A stretch of 64,000 nt of DNA. Source: Halodesulfovibrio aestuarii (lineage in GTDB: Bacteria; Desulfobacterota; Desulfovibrionia; Desulfovibrionales; Desulfovibrionaceae). Position numbers and translations under genes: made by a program. The stretch is taken from assembly GCF_050571805.1 (NCBI RefSeq), contig NZ_CP192219.1; one strand, written 5' to 3'. Under the pieces are notes generated by a model that searched no databases, was not told where the DNA came from, and saw nothing but the letters and a program-made list of their open reading frames with translations. Shown here piece by piece: positions 17,743-26,608 of this stretch. Within the stretch, counting starts at the first letter, position 1. Each line of letters begins with the position of its first letter.

Positions 17743-18168
17743 TTATGTATCTAATGCATCCATTAAATCAATTGTCAGACGCAAAAAGTCCGCTTCGGTG
17801 AGAATTCCTACAAGAATGTCTTTTTCTACAACGGGTAAGCAACCGTATTTGTGGTTGAGAAGAAGTTCAGCTGCATCCCTTAAGCTCGCATGGGGGGCGA
17901 CAGCAAAGACATCGCTTCGCATTATTTCTGATACTGGAATAGATGCTTCAATCTCCTCCTGCACAGCGCGGTCTACATCTGCTAGTTTTGAAAGAGTAGC
18001 AGATAGAATGTCTCTGTGTGTTATAAGGCCGACAAAAATATTTCCATTTTCAACGACCGGGATGTGACGAATGCGGGCTAGTTCCATCAGCGATTTTGCA
18101 GCCATCAATGAGTCAGATTTTTTGAGCGTGAATAAATTGGTGGACATCAGATCTTGTACATGCAGCAT
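17743..18168 (-). CDS. CBS-domain pair protein
   Basis: 141 residues made of two CBS motifs (about 5-60 and 75-135), e.g. VQDLMSTNLFTL and VSEIMRSDVFAV, each ending in the typical G-L-I/V-T-x-x-D (VGLITHRDIL; VGILTEADFL). CBS pairs bind adenine nucleotides and act as energy sensors; no catalytic domain is attached, so it should regulate another protein in trans. Start ATG 18168 is preferred because GGAG lies 6-9 nt upstream, over the in-frame starts at 18180 and 18198. Divergent from pcm. Confidence 0.88.
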   Translation of the reverse strand: MLHVQDLMSTNLFTLKKSDSLMAAKSLMELARIRHIPVVENGNIFVGLITHRDILSATLSKLADVDRAVQEEIEASIPVSEIMRSDVFAVAPHASLRDAAELLLNHKYGCLPVVEKDILVGILTEADFLRLTIDLMDALDT

Positions 18169-18347
18169 AATTGTCTCCATTATTTCTAATTTACACAATG
18201 TTCATATGGTGTTGCAGAGTGTTAAACTAAGGGTTGTAGTTGACTTGTGCGAAAAAATCTGCTTCTCAAGCCATGCAGAGAATGTGTCGAGTGTAACTCT
18301 TGGTTGTTTTTCTGACTATGACTATTTCACATTAAAGGAATCTTATT

Positions 18348-18992
18348 TTGCCGTACGATTTGAAGCGTAATAGAGAGAGAATGGTCCGTGACCAGCTTGA
18401 AAGGCGGAATATCTCTGATCCGAACGTACTACGGGCAATGCGCGCCGTTCCTCGACATAAGTTTGTGCAGGATGCCATGAGGCTGAGTGCGTATGAAGAT
18501 AATGCATTGCCCATAGGATACGGACAAACGATTTCTCAGCCGTATATTGTTGGGCTTATGTCGGAAGCGCTTGAAGCAACCGAGGGCATGAGTGTGCTTG
18601 AAATTGGCACAGGTTCCGGCTATCAAGCAGCAGTACTCTATGCAATGGGCTTGAAGGTCTATTCTGTGGAGCGGATTCAGGAACTGCACGTTGCTGCAGT
18701 AAAACTCTTTGCAGAGCTTGGTTATGTTTCTCCTCAATTCAAATTGGATGACGGGACTCTTGGTTGGCCGGAGAAAGCGCCGTTTGATCGAATTTTGGTT
18801 ACTGCGGGAGGGCCTGAGATTCCTGAACCTCTAGTGGAACAATTGTCCGATCCCGGAGTTCTTGTTTTGCCTGTCGGACGCGCAAAACGTACGCAACAAC
18901 TTGTGCGAATACGAAAAAATAATGGTGACATCACGATAGAAAAGCTGGCAAACGTTGCTTTTGTAGATCTGGTGGGTGCACACGGATGGTAA
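18348..18992 (+). CDS. pcm: Protein-L-isoaspartate O-methyltransferase
   Basis: Methylates isoaspartyl residues in damaged proteins with S-adenosylmethionine to start their repair. Family motifs: QTISQPYIVGLM near residue 61, the SAM motif LEIGTGSGYQAAVL, and DRILVTAG. 214 residues is normal. Start is TTG 18348 with SD AAGGAA seven bases before; the ATG at 18381 would remove conserved N-terminal residues. The next gene begins 4 bp after the stop. Confidence 0.95.
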   Translation: MPYDLKRNRERMVRDQLERRNISDPNVLRAMRAVPRHKFVQDAMRLSAYEDNALPIGYGQTISQPYIVGLMSEALEATEGMSVLEIGTGSGYQAAVLYAMGLKVYSVERIQELHVAAVKLFAELGYVSPQFKLDDGTLGWPEKAPFDRILVTAGGPEIPEPLVEQLSDPGVLVLPVGRAKRTQQLVRIRKNNGDITIEKLANVAFVDLVGAHGW

Positions 18993-18996
18993 TTTT

Positions 18997-19581
18997 ATGA
19001 GGCTGATATCTCGGCTGATGGACTGGGTTTCCAGATCGGCACTTTCTTCAAAAGCGAAATGGATTCTGGCAATTGTTGCCTTTACGGAATCCATAATTTT
19101 TCCTCTTCCACCTGACTTACTTTTGATTCCGATGGCACTTACTCAGCGAAAAAAGGCATTTTATTTTGCCACGATTTGTACTGTCGGATCTGTACTGGGC
19201 GGAATGATTGGATACTATATCGGATATAATTTTATGGATTATGTAGGTATGCCTATTGTCCGTTTTTATAATCTGACAAACGAATATGTTGCCATCAAAG
19301 AATGGTACGACACCTATAATGCATGGGCTGTTGCTGTTGCTGGGCTTACACCTGTTCCGTATAAGTTATGCACACTTTCTGCCGGTGCTTTTAAAGTAAA
19401 TTTTGGTATTTTCCTTTTTGCTTCAGTCGCAAGTCGTAGCCTACGTTTTTTTGCCATTGCAGGTCTTATCTATGTTTTTGGCGAACGGGCACGATACTTT
19501 TTGGAGAAGCGATTTGATCTGGTGCTAATTGGTGCGCTAGTGCTTGGCGTTGCCGGATTTTTAGCATTAAAATTTCTCTAA
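18997..19581 (+). CDS. YqaA-like VTT/DedA-family membrane protein
   Basis: Integral inner-membrane protein of 195 residues with the SNARE-associated/VTT fold. It shows the FTESIIFPLPPDLLLIP motif typical of YqaA/DedA proteins, several TM helices (about 20-45, 55-80, 110-130, 145-165, 175-194), and the re-entrant segment GLTPVPYKLCTLSAG. DedA relatives flip or carry lipids and maintain membrane potential; the substrate here is not known. Begins 4 bp after pcm, so likely co-transcribed. Confidence 0.85.
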   Translation: MRLISRLMDWVSRSALSSKAKWILAIVAFTESIIFPLPPDLLLIPMALTQRKKAFYFATICTVGSVLGGMIGYYIGYNFMDYVGMPIVRFYNLTNEYVAIKEWYDTYNAWAVAVAGLTPVPYKLCTLSAGAFKVNFGIFLFASVASRSLRFFAIAGLIYVFGERARYFLEKRFDLVLIGALVLGVAGFLALKFL

Positions 19582-19660
19582 TGACTATATTTGTCCGCCT
19601 GATAGCTTGACGGATTGGGCAGACTGCTTATGTAGCCATTAAATATAAGGAGTTGCATAT

Positions 19661-20563
19661 ATGTCTTCTTGCAGCGGTTGCTCCTCTTCCAAGGAAATTA
19701 CTCCGGGGAAAGAGATTAAAGCGAGCCCAAAAAAGAATATTCAGGACGAAATGATTAACTGTACGTTGGACAAAATCCGTCACAAGTTATTCATTATGAG
19801 CGGTAAAGGTGGAGTCGGCAAAAGTTCTGTCACCGTTAATACCGCAGCAGCACTTGCTGCTAAAGGTTTTAAAGTGGGTATTCTGGATGTAGATATACAT
19901 GGTCCAAGTATCCCAGGTCTTCTCGGCGTAAAAGACTCCGGTCTGGAAGCTGATCGCGGAGGGTTATTAACCCCTGCAAAGGTTAATGATAATTTATATA
20001 TCGTTTCAATGGATTCTTTGTTGAAAGACAAAGATACTGCTGTATTGTGGCGAGGCCCTAAAAAAACAGCAGCAATCCGTCAGTTTGTTTCGGATGTAAA
20101 TTGGGGAGAGCTTGATTTTCTGCTTATCGATTCCCCTCCGGGAACCGGTGATGAACATATGACAGTTCTTAAAACTATTCCGGACGCAACCTCCGTTGTT
20201 GTGACTACTCCGCAGGAAGTTTCTCTTGCAGACGTACGTAAGGCTGTGAACTTTCTTCAGTACGCAAAAGCGAATGTACTCGGTGTGGTTGAAAACATGA
20301 GCGGCCTTTCTTGTCCGCACTGTGGTGAGGAGATCGAGTTGTTTAAGAAAGGCGGCGGCAAAGAGCTTGCTGAAAAATACGGCCTTGAGTTTCTTGGCGC
20401 TATTCCGCTCGATCCTGCAACCGTAGTGGCTGCGGACAGAGGTATTCCAGTAGTTATGCTTGAAGAAGAAACTGCTGCAAAGCGTGGTTTCTTGAATCTG
20501 GCAGACAGTATTGTAAAAGCACTTAACTGCAGCCTTGAGTCTGTTTCTTCAGACAATTCTTAG
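19661..20563 (+). CDS. Mrp/NBP35-type P-loop ATPase (iron-sulfur carrier)
   Basis: Cytosolic ATPase of the Mrp/ApbC family that binds and delivers Fe-S clusters. Deviant Walker A SGKGGVGKSS near residue 47, switch motif DVDIHGPSIPG, and DSPPGTGDEHM. The C-terminal CPHCG pair is the usual bridging cluster site. The short N-terminal Cys motif CSGC and Ser-rich start resemble NBP35 forms common in anaerobes. SD AAGGAG precedes the ATG. Followed by a strong terminator, so probably single-gene. Confidence 0.92.
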   Translation: MSSCSGCSSSKEITPGKEIKASPKKNIQDEMINCTLDKIRHKLFIMSGKGGVGKSSVTVNTAAALAAKGFKVGILDVDIHGPSIPGLLGVKDSGLEADRGGLLTPAKVNDNLYIVSMDSLLKDKDTAVLWRGPKKTAAIRQFVSDVNWGELDFLLIDSPPGTGDEHMTVLKTIPDATSVVVTTPQEVSLADVRKAVNFLQYAKANVLGVVENMSGLSCPHCGEEIELFKKGGGKELAEKYGLEFLGAIPLDPATVVAADRGIPVVMLEEETAAKRGFLNLADSIVKALNCSLESVSSDNS

Positions 20564-20612
20564 GTTCTGAATCTAAAAAGAGGCGCACAGGGCAGTTGGT
20601 CTTGTGCCGTGT

Positions 20613-20651
20613 ACAGAAAAACCATGGCGGCTTTCGTCATGGTTTTTCTGT
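20613..20651 (+). terminator. Terminator after the Mrp ATPase gene
   Basis: A 13-bp perfect stem CAGAAAAACCATG with its complement, 11-nt loop, T-rich right arm. Confidence 0.85.
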
Positions 20652-20789
20652 GAAAATATAAAAAAATACTTCAAATAACTCTAGATGGTATCAATATATT
20701 ATAATTTGGTGTCCTAGCAGTCTTTGCACCTTGTATGAACTGTGGTACACAGCGTTATCTTGAATAAACCAGCTAGAGGTAGAGCACAC

Positions 20790-21344
20790 ATGTTTAATTT
20801 GGCGAACAAGATTACCATGTTCAGAGTTTTATTGGTTCCATTTGTAGTTGTATTGTTATACTTCCCAAGTGAAACTACATGCTTACTTGCATTTTTTCTC
20901 TTTTTCCTTGCATCTCTTTCAGATCTTGTGGACGGCTTTGTTGCCCGTCGTGAAGGCATGGTGACAAGTTTTGGCAAATTCCTTGATCCGCTTGCAGACA
21001 AGCTTCTGATTTGTTCAGTACTTATTATGCTTGTCGAGCTTGGTTGGGCACCAGCTTGGGTTGTAATTACAATTATTTGTCGGGAACTTATTGTGACAGG
21101 GCTACGTGCAATGGCTGCTGATGAAGGGATTGTTATTGCAGCAGATAAATACGGAAAGATGAAAACTGTATTACAAATGTTTGCTCTTTCTCCTATGATT
21201 ATTCATTATCCATTGTTTGGGTATGATGTCGCCGTTATTGGTGAAATACTTCTTTACATTGCGTTGATCCTGACGGTATTTTCTGGCGGCAACTACCTTT
21301 TCGGGTTTTACAAAAACTGGTTACAGCAGGACGAGCCCAAATAA
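20790..21344 (+). CDS. pgsA: CDP-diacylglycerol--glycerol-3-phosphate 3-phosphatidyltransferase
   Basis: Makes phosphatidylglycerol-phosphate in the inner membrane. The CDP-alcohol phosphotransferase signature D-x2-D-G-x2-A-R-x8-G-x3-D-x3-D is complete (DLVDGFVARREG...GKFLDPLAD, residues about 42-67). Several hydrophobic helices surround it. The frame is open from 20742, but the ATG at 20790 (MFNLANKIT) matches the family start. First gene of a run with the coiled-coil, FtsB-like, TPR and lipoprotein genes. Confidence 0.95.
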   Translation: MFNLANKITMFRVLLVPFVVVLLYFPSETTCLLAFFLFFLASLSDLVDGFVARREGMVTSFGKFLDPLADKLLICSVLIMLVELGWAPAWVVITIICRELIVTGLRAMAADEGIVIAADKYGKMKTVLQMFALSPMIIHYPLFGYDVAVIGEILLYIALILTVFSGGNYLFGFYKNWLQQDEPK

Positions 21345-21409
21345 GTTTTCTGCTGAGAGCTTCTTACGGAAGGTACATCCCTTTTATGTTAGACTCGCAA
21401 GGAAAATAC

Positions 21410-21682
21410 ATGAAAGAACTTAAAGAATTGAAAAGTAGGTTGCGCAATTGCCTGCATACAATTCTTGAGCTGGAACCTGATCTTGATGACATTGAGTTAA
21501 GTCATGATTTGCGGGATGAGTTTGGCATGTTAAAAATGCTAATTGAGCGAATCAATGAGATGGAGCTGGTTGAAGCGGATGTTGCACGTATTGAATCTGC
21601 AACAGCAAACTTCTTGGAAGAGCTGCAGCTTCCGATGTCACATGTTAAGTTTACAGCTGAAAAGCGACGTTTCTTACAATAA
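21410..21682 (+). CDS. Small coiled-coil hypothetical protein (90 aa)
   Basis: No family recognised. Almost entirely helical and charged, rich in Leu/Glu with heptad-like spacing (KELKELKSRLRN; LKMLIERINEMELVEADVARIE), so probably a coiled coil. No membrane segment. The ATG at 21410 has SD AAGGAA six bases before; an upstream ATG at 21386 is less likely. Two bases separate it from the FtsB-like gene, so they are very likely translated from one transcript. Confidence 0.7.
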   Translation: MKELKELKSRLRNCLHTILELEPDLDDIELSHDLRDEFGMLKMLIERINEMELVEADVARIESATANFLEELQLPMSHVKFTAEKRRFLQ

Positions 21683-21684
21683 TA

Positions 21685-21996
21685 ATGTTAGTAAAAAAAA
21701 TTTTGCTGGCTTTATCTGTTCTGCTTAACCTTACCCTTATTGCTTATTTACTAATGAGTGATAAAGGCGTGAGTAATTATCAGACACTTAAAGCTGATAC
21801 GCATGCTTTTACTGAACAACAGGACGTGCTTGATGAAAAAGCGTATTTGCTGAGTCATGAAATACGACTTTTGCAAAACGACTCTGAATACGTTGAAAAA
21901 ATTATAAGAAAACGTCTTGGGTTTGTTAAGTGTGGAGAAATATTGTATATTTTTCCAGATAGTAAAATAAAGGTCCCTGTTGGAGCTCGTGAATGA
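21685..21996 (+). CDS. FtsB/DivIC-like septum formation protein
   Basis: 103-residue bitopic membrane protein: TM at about 4-23 then a coiled coil (about 40-65) and a C-terminal segment ending ...KRLGFVKCGEILYIF. This layout and the R-x-x-L-G-x-x-x-x-G-E-x-x-Y motif are typical of the FtsB/DivIC family, which helps assemble the divisome with FtsL and FtsQ. Overlaps the next gene by four bases (ATGA). Confidence 0.82.
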   Translation: MLVKKILLALSVLLNLTLIAYLLMSDKGVSNYQTLKADTHAFTEQQDVLDEKAYLLSHEIRLLQNDSEYVEKIIRKRLGFVKCGEILYIFPDSKIKVPVGARE

Positions 21997-22892
21997 TTCA
22001 AGCAAAGATTAAGTGGTATAAGGAAGTTTTGGAGCTCGATCCTGGTTCTAAGGTGTTCTTTCCACTTGCGCGACTTCTTGTAAAAGAGAACGATCTTATC
22101 GAAGCGGTTTCCGTTTTAAAGACAGGACTGGAAAGGCATCCTGAGCATTTTGAAGCTCGTTTGCTACTGCTTAATTGTCTTGAACGCGTAGAGGATTTTG
22201 ATCAGATTGATGCAGAACTTGGGGCGCTTGGAGATATTTTGAAGCGCTATCCCAAATTTTGGAAAATCTGGGCAGGATTGCTTGCTGCTGAACCGGGCTC
22301 TCAAGATGCCGCTCTTGCGATGACATTTCTCGCGGCAGCTTTTGAAGAGACCCCTATCACTTGGCGTGATGTAATTGATAGAGGGCTTCAGGCTTGTCTG
22401 GAAGAGAGCGTAGATAAATTTCTTATAACTCGTCAGGCACCAGCACCTGTTTCAGAACCATTGCCGACTAGCGATAATGTGGGGTTGGTAAAAGATGTTC
22501 ATGAAATTCTAGTGCCGACGACCTCGCCGAAAGATATTTCTCAGTTAAAAAGTTTGGCAGAACTAGAGGGTGAAATTCCGCTTATACGTAAACAGGAAGC
22601 TGTTTTTGGCGAAGCCATGGAAGGGGGAGAGTCCATTTCAGAACGTACGTTATCTATGGCGCAAATTCTTGCTGACCAAGGTGATCTGAAAGGTGCTCTC
22701 GAGATCTGTGATGAACTCACAGAGCAAGTAACAAGCAGGGAAGAGCTTGAGAATATTACTGAACTTCGAACAAAAATTCTGGCCAATAGAAATAGTTCTG
22801 TGCTGGATCAGGTTGAAGTTGTTACAAGTAAGGACAGGATTGTCCATACGCTTGAAGCACTTGCAGAACGTTTAGAAGCCAGAGCCTCGTAG
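21993..22892 (+). CDS. Tetratricopeptide-repeat protein
   Basis: 299 residues, no signal peptide. N-terminal TPR-type helices (WYKEVLELDPGSKVFFPLARLL, then a second near HPEHFEARLLLLNCL) and a later TPR-like pair (MAQILADQGDLKGALEICDEL); a less ordered linker lies between. Probably a cytoplasmic scaffold. The four-base overlap with the FtsB-like gene couples translation and suggests a related, envelope- or division-linked job, but no function can be assigned. Confidence 0.8.
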   Translation: MIQAKIKWYKEVLELDPGSKVFFPLARLLVKENDLIEAVSVLKTGLERHPEHFEARLLLLNCLERVEDFDQIDAELGALGDILKRYPKFWKIWAGLLAAEPGSQDAALAMTFLAAAFEETPITWRDVIDRGLQACLEESVDKFLITRQAPAPVSEPLPTSDNVGLVKDVHEILVPTTSPKDISQLKSLAELEGEIPLIRKQEAVFGEAMEGGESISERTLSMAQILADQGDLKGALEICDELTEQVTSREELENITELRTKILANRNSSVLDQVEVVTSKDRIVHTLEALAERLEARAS

Positions 22893-22922
22893 GTCTTTCC
22901 TTTATATTTTCAGGAGATTGCA

Positions 22923-23699
22923 TTGCATTATTCATTGAGATGTGGTGTTGCGTTATGCGCACTGCTAGTCTTATTAACTGGTTGTAAGCAGAGCGTTAAC
23001 AACACATGGCGTGAGACTAAGGGGTACTACAATACGTATTTGAATACCCCTGCAGAACTTGAATTTGCTGAAGTTGATGTTGAGGCGGCTGAAGATAACT
23101 TAGCTGCTATGTATACCCCGATCGGGGAAGAGTTAGAAAAATTTGTTCGCGTTATTGATGCAAAAGATGTTTTTCCGGATTTAGCGTGGGTCGACGCTAC
23201 GATGAAGCGCTTTCCTTGGCTTTCCGGCATCGCCGTTGTTAACCTTGAGGGTAACGTTTTAATGCAGCGTCCTTCGGTAAGTATGAAACCTTTGAATTTT
23301 GCTCCTCTTCTGGACGAAAATAAAGATTATGGTTTCCGTGCGTTGCGTGGGTATGTTGATGAAACACCGCTTGGTAACGAAGCATATGTAGCCATGCCGT
23401 TTTTTGTTGATAACGAAATGAAAGGGCTGGTTGTTGCGCATTTTGATGCCCGTAACCTTGTTGAGCTTTCCCCAAATCCTGAAGAGCTTGTTGTGCTTTC
23501 AGGAAAGAAGATGTTGTGGAGCGGAAAGTACAACTTTGAGAGTACGCCATTTGCACAGATCAACTGGGAAGAAATGCTTAGCGAAGAAAGTCATGGTGTT
23601 TTTGAAGAAAGTGGTAATTCTTACACGTGGCTTGTTCGGTATGTTGGAAATATCCCAATGATCTTTGGCACTGCTATAGTCGAAGCGTCTGCAAGCTAG
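22923..23699 (+). CDS. Predicted lipoprotein with a sensor-like extracytoplasmic domain
   Basis: 258 residues starting at TTG 22923 behind SD AGGAG. The signal peptide ends in lipobox LLTGC (Cys21). The mature part has a helical N-terminal section and then an alpha/beta domain (SGIAVVNLEGNVLMQRPS; EAYVAMPFFVDNEMKGLVVAHFDAR) that resembles Cache/PDC sensor folds by pattern; that is an inference. Last gene of the pgsA-coiled coil-FtsB-TPR cluster; a terminator follows at 23798. Confidence 0.78.
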   Translation: MHYSLRCGVALCALLVLLTGCKQSVNNTWRETKGYYNTYLNTPAELEFAEVDVEAAEDNLAAMYTPIGEELEKFVRVIDAKDVFPDLAWVDATMKRFPWLSGIAVVNLEGNVLMQRPSVSMKPLNFAPLLDENKDYGFRALRGYVDETPLGNEAYVAMPFFVDNEMKGLVVAHFDARNLVELSPNPEELVVLSGKKMLWSGKYNFESTPFAQINWEEMLSEESHGVFEESGNSYTWLVRYVGNIPMIFGTAIVEASAS

Positions 23700-23797
23700 T
23701 TTACATTAGCGCCATATTTTTATGTCTTTAAATAAACTGTTTGACTCTATAGGGCGTTATGCATAGAGCAAGCTTTCATCCTGTTTAACAATACGAA

Positions 23798-23838
23798 GGG
23801 TACCTGAATTGACGCTATCAATCAGGTACCCGTTTTGT
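23798..23838 (+). terminator. Terminator after the lipoprotein gene
   Basis: A 10-bp perfect stem GGGTACCTGA/TCAGGTACCC with a 14-nt loop, followed by GTTTTGTG. Confidence 0.75.
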
Positions 23839-23909
23839 GTCAGGAGAATCTTTGTCTCCCCCCTCATCTCGATGTAACGTAATCGAATTGTATTATTTTT
23901 TTCGGGTAA

Positions 23910-23960
23910 TTGACAAATCCCAGTCCCATTGTAGTATGAATAAATTAATTTTTATTCATA
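23910..23960 (+). promoter_or_regulatory. Candidate fbp promoter overlapped by an inverted repeat
   Basis: A consensus -35 TTGACA (23910-23915) is followed by TAGTAT 16 bp on, or TATGAA 19 bp on. The latter is the start of a perfect 9-bp inverted repeat TATGAATAA/TTATTCATA (23935-23960), placed where a repressor would block RNA polymerase. It ends 19 bp before the fbp ATG. Confidence 0.45.
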
Positions 23961-23979
23961 GATAGTTAGGAGTAAACTC

Positions 23980-25002
23980 ATGCGCCAAGTAACCGTCACT
24001 GAACATCTCTTATTGCATCAAACACAGACTCCCGATGCTTCAGGTAAATTTACTGCACTCTTTTATGATCTTATTTTGGCTGCTAAAACCATCTCGAAGA
24101 CAATGAATAAAGCTGGTTTGCTTGATATTTTAGGAGCAACCGGTGAGATTAATGTTCAGGGCGAACAGGTTCAAAAGTTAGATGCATACGCCAACCGCGT
24201 ACTTATTCATCGTATGGAGCGTACAGGCGTTTTGTGCGCGATTGCGTCTGAAGAGAATGCTGATTTTATTCGTATTCCAGAGCAGCTCCAGAAGGGCGAG
24301 TATATTCTCATTTTTGATCCTCTCGATGGTTCCTCCAATGTTGACGTGAATGTAAATGTTGGTACAATTTTCTCTATTTTGCGCCGTAAGTCTCCTTCAA
24401 ATAATGATGTTACGTTGGGTGATATTCTACAAAGTGGTGTGGAGCAGGTCGCAGCCGGGTACTTCCTTTATGGCCCTTCAACCATGCTTGTGTACTCTAC
24501 TGGTGACGGAGTTCACGGATTTACACTCGATCCGAGTGTTGGTGAATTTTTATTGTCCCATCCGGATCTTCGGATTCCTGAACAGGGAAAAGTTTATTCG
24601 GTAAATGAAGGTTACTATAAGTATTGGGATGATGCGACTCGAGAAGCCGTAGCGTACTTTAAAGGTGACGAAAACCCGTTGGGTAAGCCGTACTCTGCGC
24701 GCTATATAGGGTCTCTTGTGGCGGACTTTCATAGGGGCCTTCTTAACGGCGGCATCTATATGTATCCTGCAGATTGTCGTAATCCTGGTAAGGCTAAAGG
24801 TAAGCTACGCTATTTGTGTGAAGCATCTCCACTTGCATACCTTGCAGAACAGGCTGGTGGTGCTGCAACTGAAGGTACAACCCGTATTCTTGAGTTGCAG
24901 CCGGAAGAGTTGCATGAACGCGTCCCACTTTTCATCGGTTCAAAGAATGATGTAGAAGCTGTGGCAACTATTTATAAAAAACATCGTAAGACAGCTGAGT
25001 AG
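23980..25002 (+). CDS. fbp: Fructose-1,6-bisphosphatase, class I
   Basis: Hydrolyses fructose-1,6-bisphosphate in gluconeogenesis. The metal- and substrate-binding signature FDPLDGSSNVDVN is present near residue 112, with the preceding SEENAD acidic pair and the C-terminal GGAATEGTTRILEL. 340 residues is the usual length. SD TTAGGAG before the ATG. Fits with the pyruvate carboxylase and PEP synthase-like genes at the end of the window as gluconeogenic functions. tsaD follows 31 bp downstream. Confidence 0.97.
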   Translation: MRQVTVTEHLLLHQTQTPDASGKFTALFYDLILAAKTISKTMNKAGLLDILGATGEINVQGEQVQKLDAYANRVLIHRMERTGVLCAIASEENADFIRIPEQLQKGEYILIFDPLDGSSNVDVNVNVGTIFSILRRKSPSNNDVTLGDILQSGVEQVAAGYFLYGPSTMLVYSTGDGVHGFTLDPSVGEFLLSHPDLRIPEQGKVYSVNEGYYKYWDDATREAVAYFKGDENPLGKPYSARYIGSLVADFHRGLLNGGIYMYPADCRNPGKAKGKLRYLCEASPLAYLAEQAGGAATEGTTRILELQPEELHERVPLFIGSKNDVEAVATIYKKHRKTAE

Positions 25003-25033
25003 CTGTTGATGGAACCGACGTCGGAATATTTGT

Positions 25034-26119
25034 ATGCTCACTTTAGGTATTGAATCTTCGTGTGATGAGACTGCTTTTGCTCTTGTTAAGGACGGGAAAC
25101 TGCTAGATAGTGTAATTTCTACACAAATTGACATTCATGCATTGTTTGGCGGTGTTGTTCCTGAAATTGCATCCCGAGAACATTATCGGCTTATTGGATA
25201 TTTATATGATTCTTTACTTGCAAAATCGGGTATCGATGCAGCACAAATTGAGAACGTCGCTGTATCTCGCGGGCCTGGCTTATTAGGAAGTTTGTTAGTA
25301 GGGGTCGGTTTTGCAAAAGGTCTTGTTGCTGGAACCAATAAGAAGCTTATAGGTGTTAACCACCTGCATGCCCATCTTCTTGCCGCGGGGCTGGAACAAG
25401 ATATCAAACTTCCAGCTTTAGGTTTGCTTGTTTCCGGTGGACATACCCAGATTTTTCTTATTCGCGCGGCAGATGATTTTGTTGAATTGGGTAAAACCTT
25501 GGATGATGCCGCAGGTGAAGCTTTTGATAAGGTCGCTAAAATGTTGAATATGCCATATCCCGGTGGCAAATTCATTGATCAGTTAGGAAAGCTTGCTGCA
25601 CCGGATAAAAAAAGATTTACAAGACCGTATCTTGACAATACAAATTTAAACTTTAGTTTCAGTGGGTTAAAAACTGCATTAAGCTTGTATATTGAAGCGC
25701 ATCCGCATTTAAAGCTCCCTAGCCTTAATGATGTTGATGAACTCTTCAACGGTACACGTGAAGTTGCTGAACTTGCAGAGCTTTGTGCATCTTTTAACTT
25801 TACTGTTGCAGACACGTTACGTGTGAAAATGCAACGCGCTGTTGACCAGCGAAAAGAGCAGGGCGACGCTATCAATAGTATTATTGTAGCGGGTGGCGTT
25901 GCTGCTAACAGTGTGATCCGTGACACAATGGCAGAAGTTGCTAAGAACAATAAACTTACGCTTACACTGCCATCGTTAAGTTTGTGCACCGATAATGCAT
26001 CTATGGTTGCATATATGGGAGAACAGCTTGTTCTCAAAGGCTACTCACACGGTTTGGATTTGGATGCAATTCCGCGTGGTAGAAAGATTCCGCAGGACTA
26101 TCTGCATAGTTTGTGTTAA
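25034..26119 (+). CDS. tsaD: tRNA N6-adenosine threonylcarbamoyltransferase TsaD
   Basis: Transfers the threonylcarbamoyl group to A37 of ANN-decoding tRNAs with TsaB/TsaE. ASKHA-fold family motifs: LGIESSCDETAFALV at the start, metal-binding NHLHAHLLAA, LVSGGHTQI, and near the end SLCTDNASMVAYMG with the metal Asp. 361 residues is normal. A perfect palindrome CCGACGTCGG (25015-25024) sits directly before the ATG and overlaps the likely SD CGGAA. Confidence 0.97.
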   Translation: MLTLGIESSCDETAFALVKDGKLLDSVISTQIDIHALFGGVVPEIASREHYRLIGYLYDSLLAKSGIDAAQIENVAVSRGPGLLGSLLVGVGFAKGLVAGTNKKLIGVNHLHAHLLAAGLEQDIKLPALGLLVSGGHTQIFLIRAADDFVELGKTLDDAAGEAFDKVAKMLNMPYPGGKFIDQLGKLAAPDKKRFTRPYLDNTNLNFSFSGLKTALSLYIEAHPHLKLPSLNDVDELFNGTREVAELAELCASFNFTVADTLRVKMQRAVDQRKEQGDAINSIIVAGGVAANSVIRDTMAEVAKNNKLTLTLPSLSLCTDNASMVAYMGEQLVLKGYSHGLDLDAIPRGRKIPQDYLHSLC

Positions 26120-26284
26120 AAATTGAAAGGTGAGGGGAGAAAGCTTGCCTCACTCTTGACACTGTCTTACAGGCTTACTATTTGTAGTTTTCAGTAAATA
26201 TAACCTCCTGTAGATATTTGCTGAGTTCAGAACACAATGGTCAATTGGCCAAGTTTTTAATGTTTAGTAAAAAAGGAGCGAACA

Positions 26285-26608
26285 ATGGCTGCTCAAGTAA
26301 CAGATAGCAATTTTGAAGCTGAAATTCTCGAATCTAAGATTCCTGCTCTGGTAGATTTTTGGGCACCCTGGTGTGGCCCGTGCCGTGCTATGGGGCCTGT
26401 AATCGACGAGCTTGCTGCTGAGTATGAAGGCCAGGTTCGTATCGTAAAAATGAATGTTGACGAAAACCCAGGTACTCCGAGTAAGTACGGTATCCGTGCT
26501 ATTCCTACCATCATTCTTTTTAAAGATGGTGAAGTGCTCGAGCAAGTTACTGGCGCAGTTTCTAAGAGCAGCATTCAAGATATGATTACCAAGAAGGCTC
26601 TTGGCTAA
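26285..26608 (+). CDS. trxA: Thioredoxin
   Basis: 107-residue cytosolic disulfide reductase. Active site WCGPC in the canonical APWCGPCRAMGP context and the cis-Pro segment IRAIPTIILF. SD AAGGAG before the ATG. The stop overlaps the thioredoxin reductase start by one base (TAATG), so the pair is translationally coupled. Confidence 0.97.
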   Translation: MAAQVTDSNFEAEILESKIPALVDFWAPWCGPCRAMGPVIDELAAEYEGQVRIVKMNVDENPGTPSKYGIRAIPTIILFKDGEVLEQVTGAVSKSSIQDMITKKALG

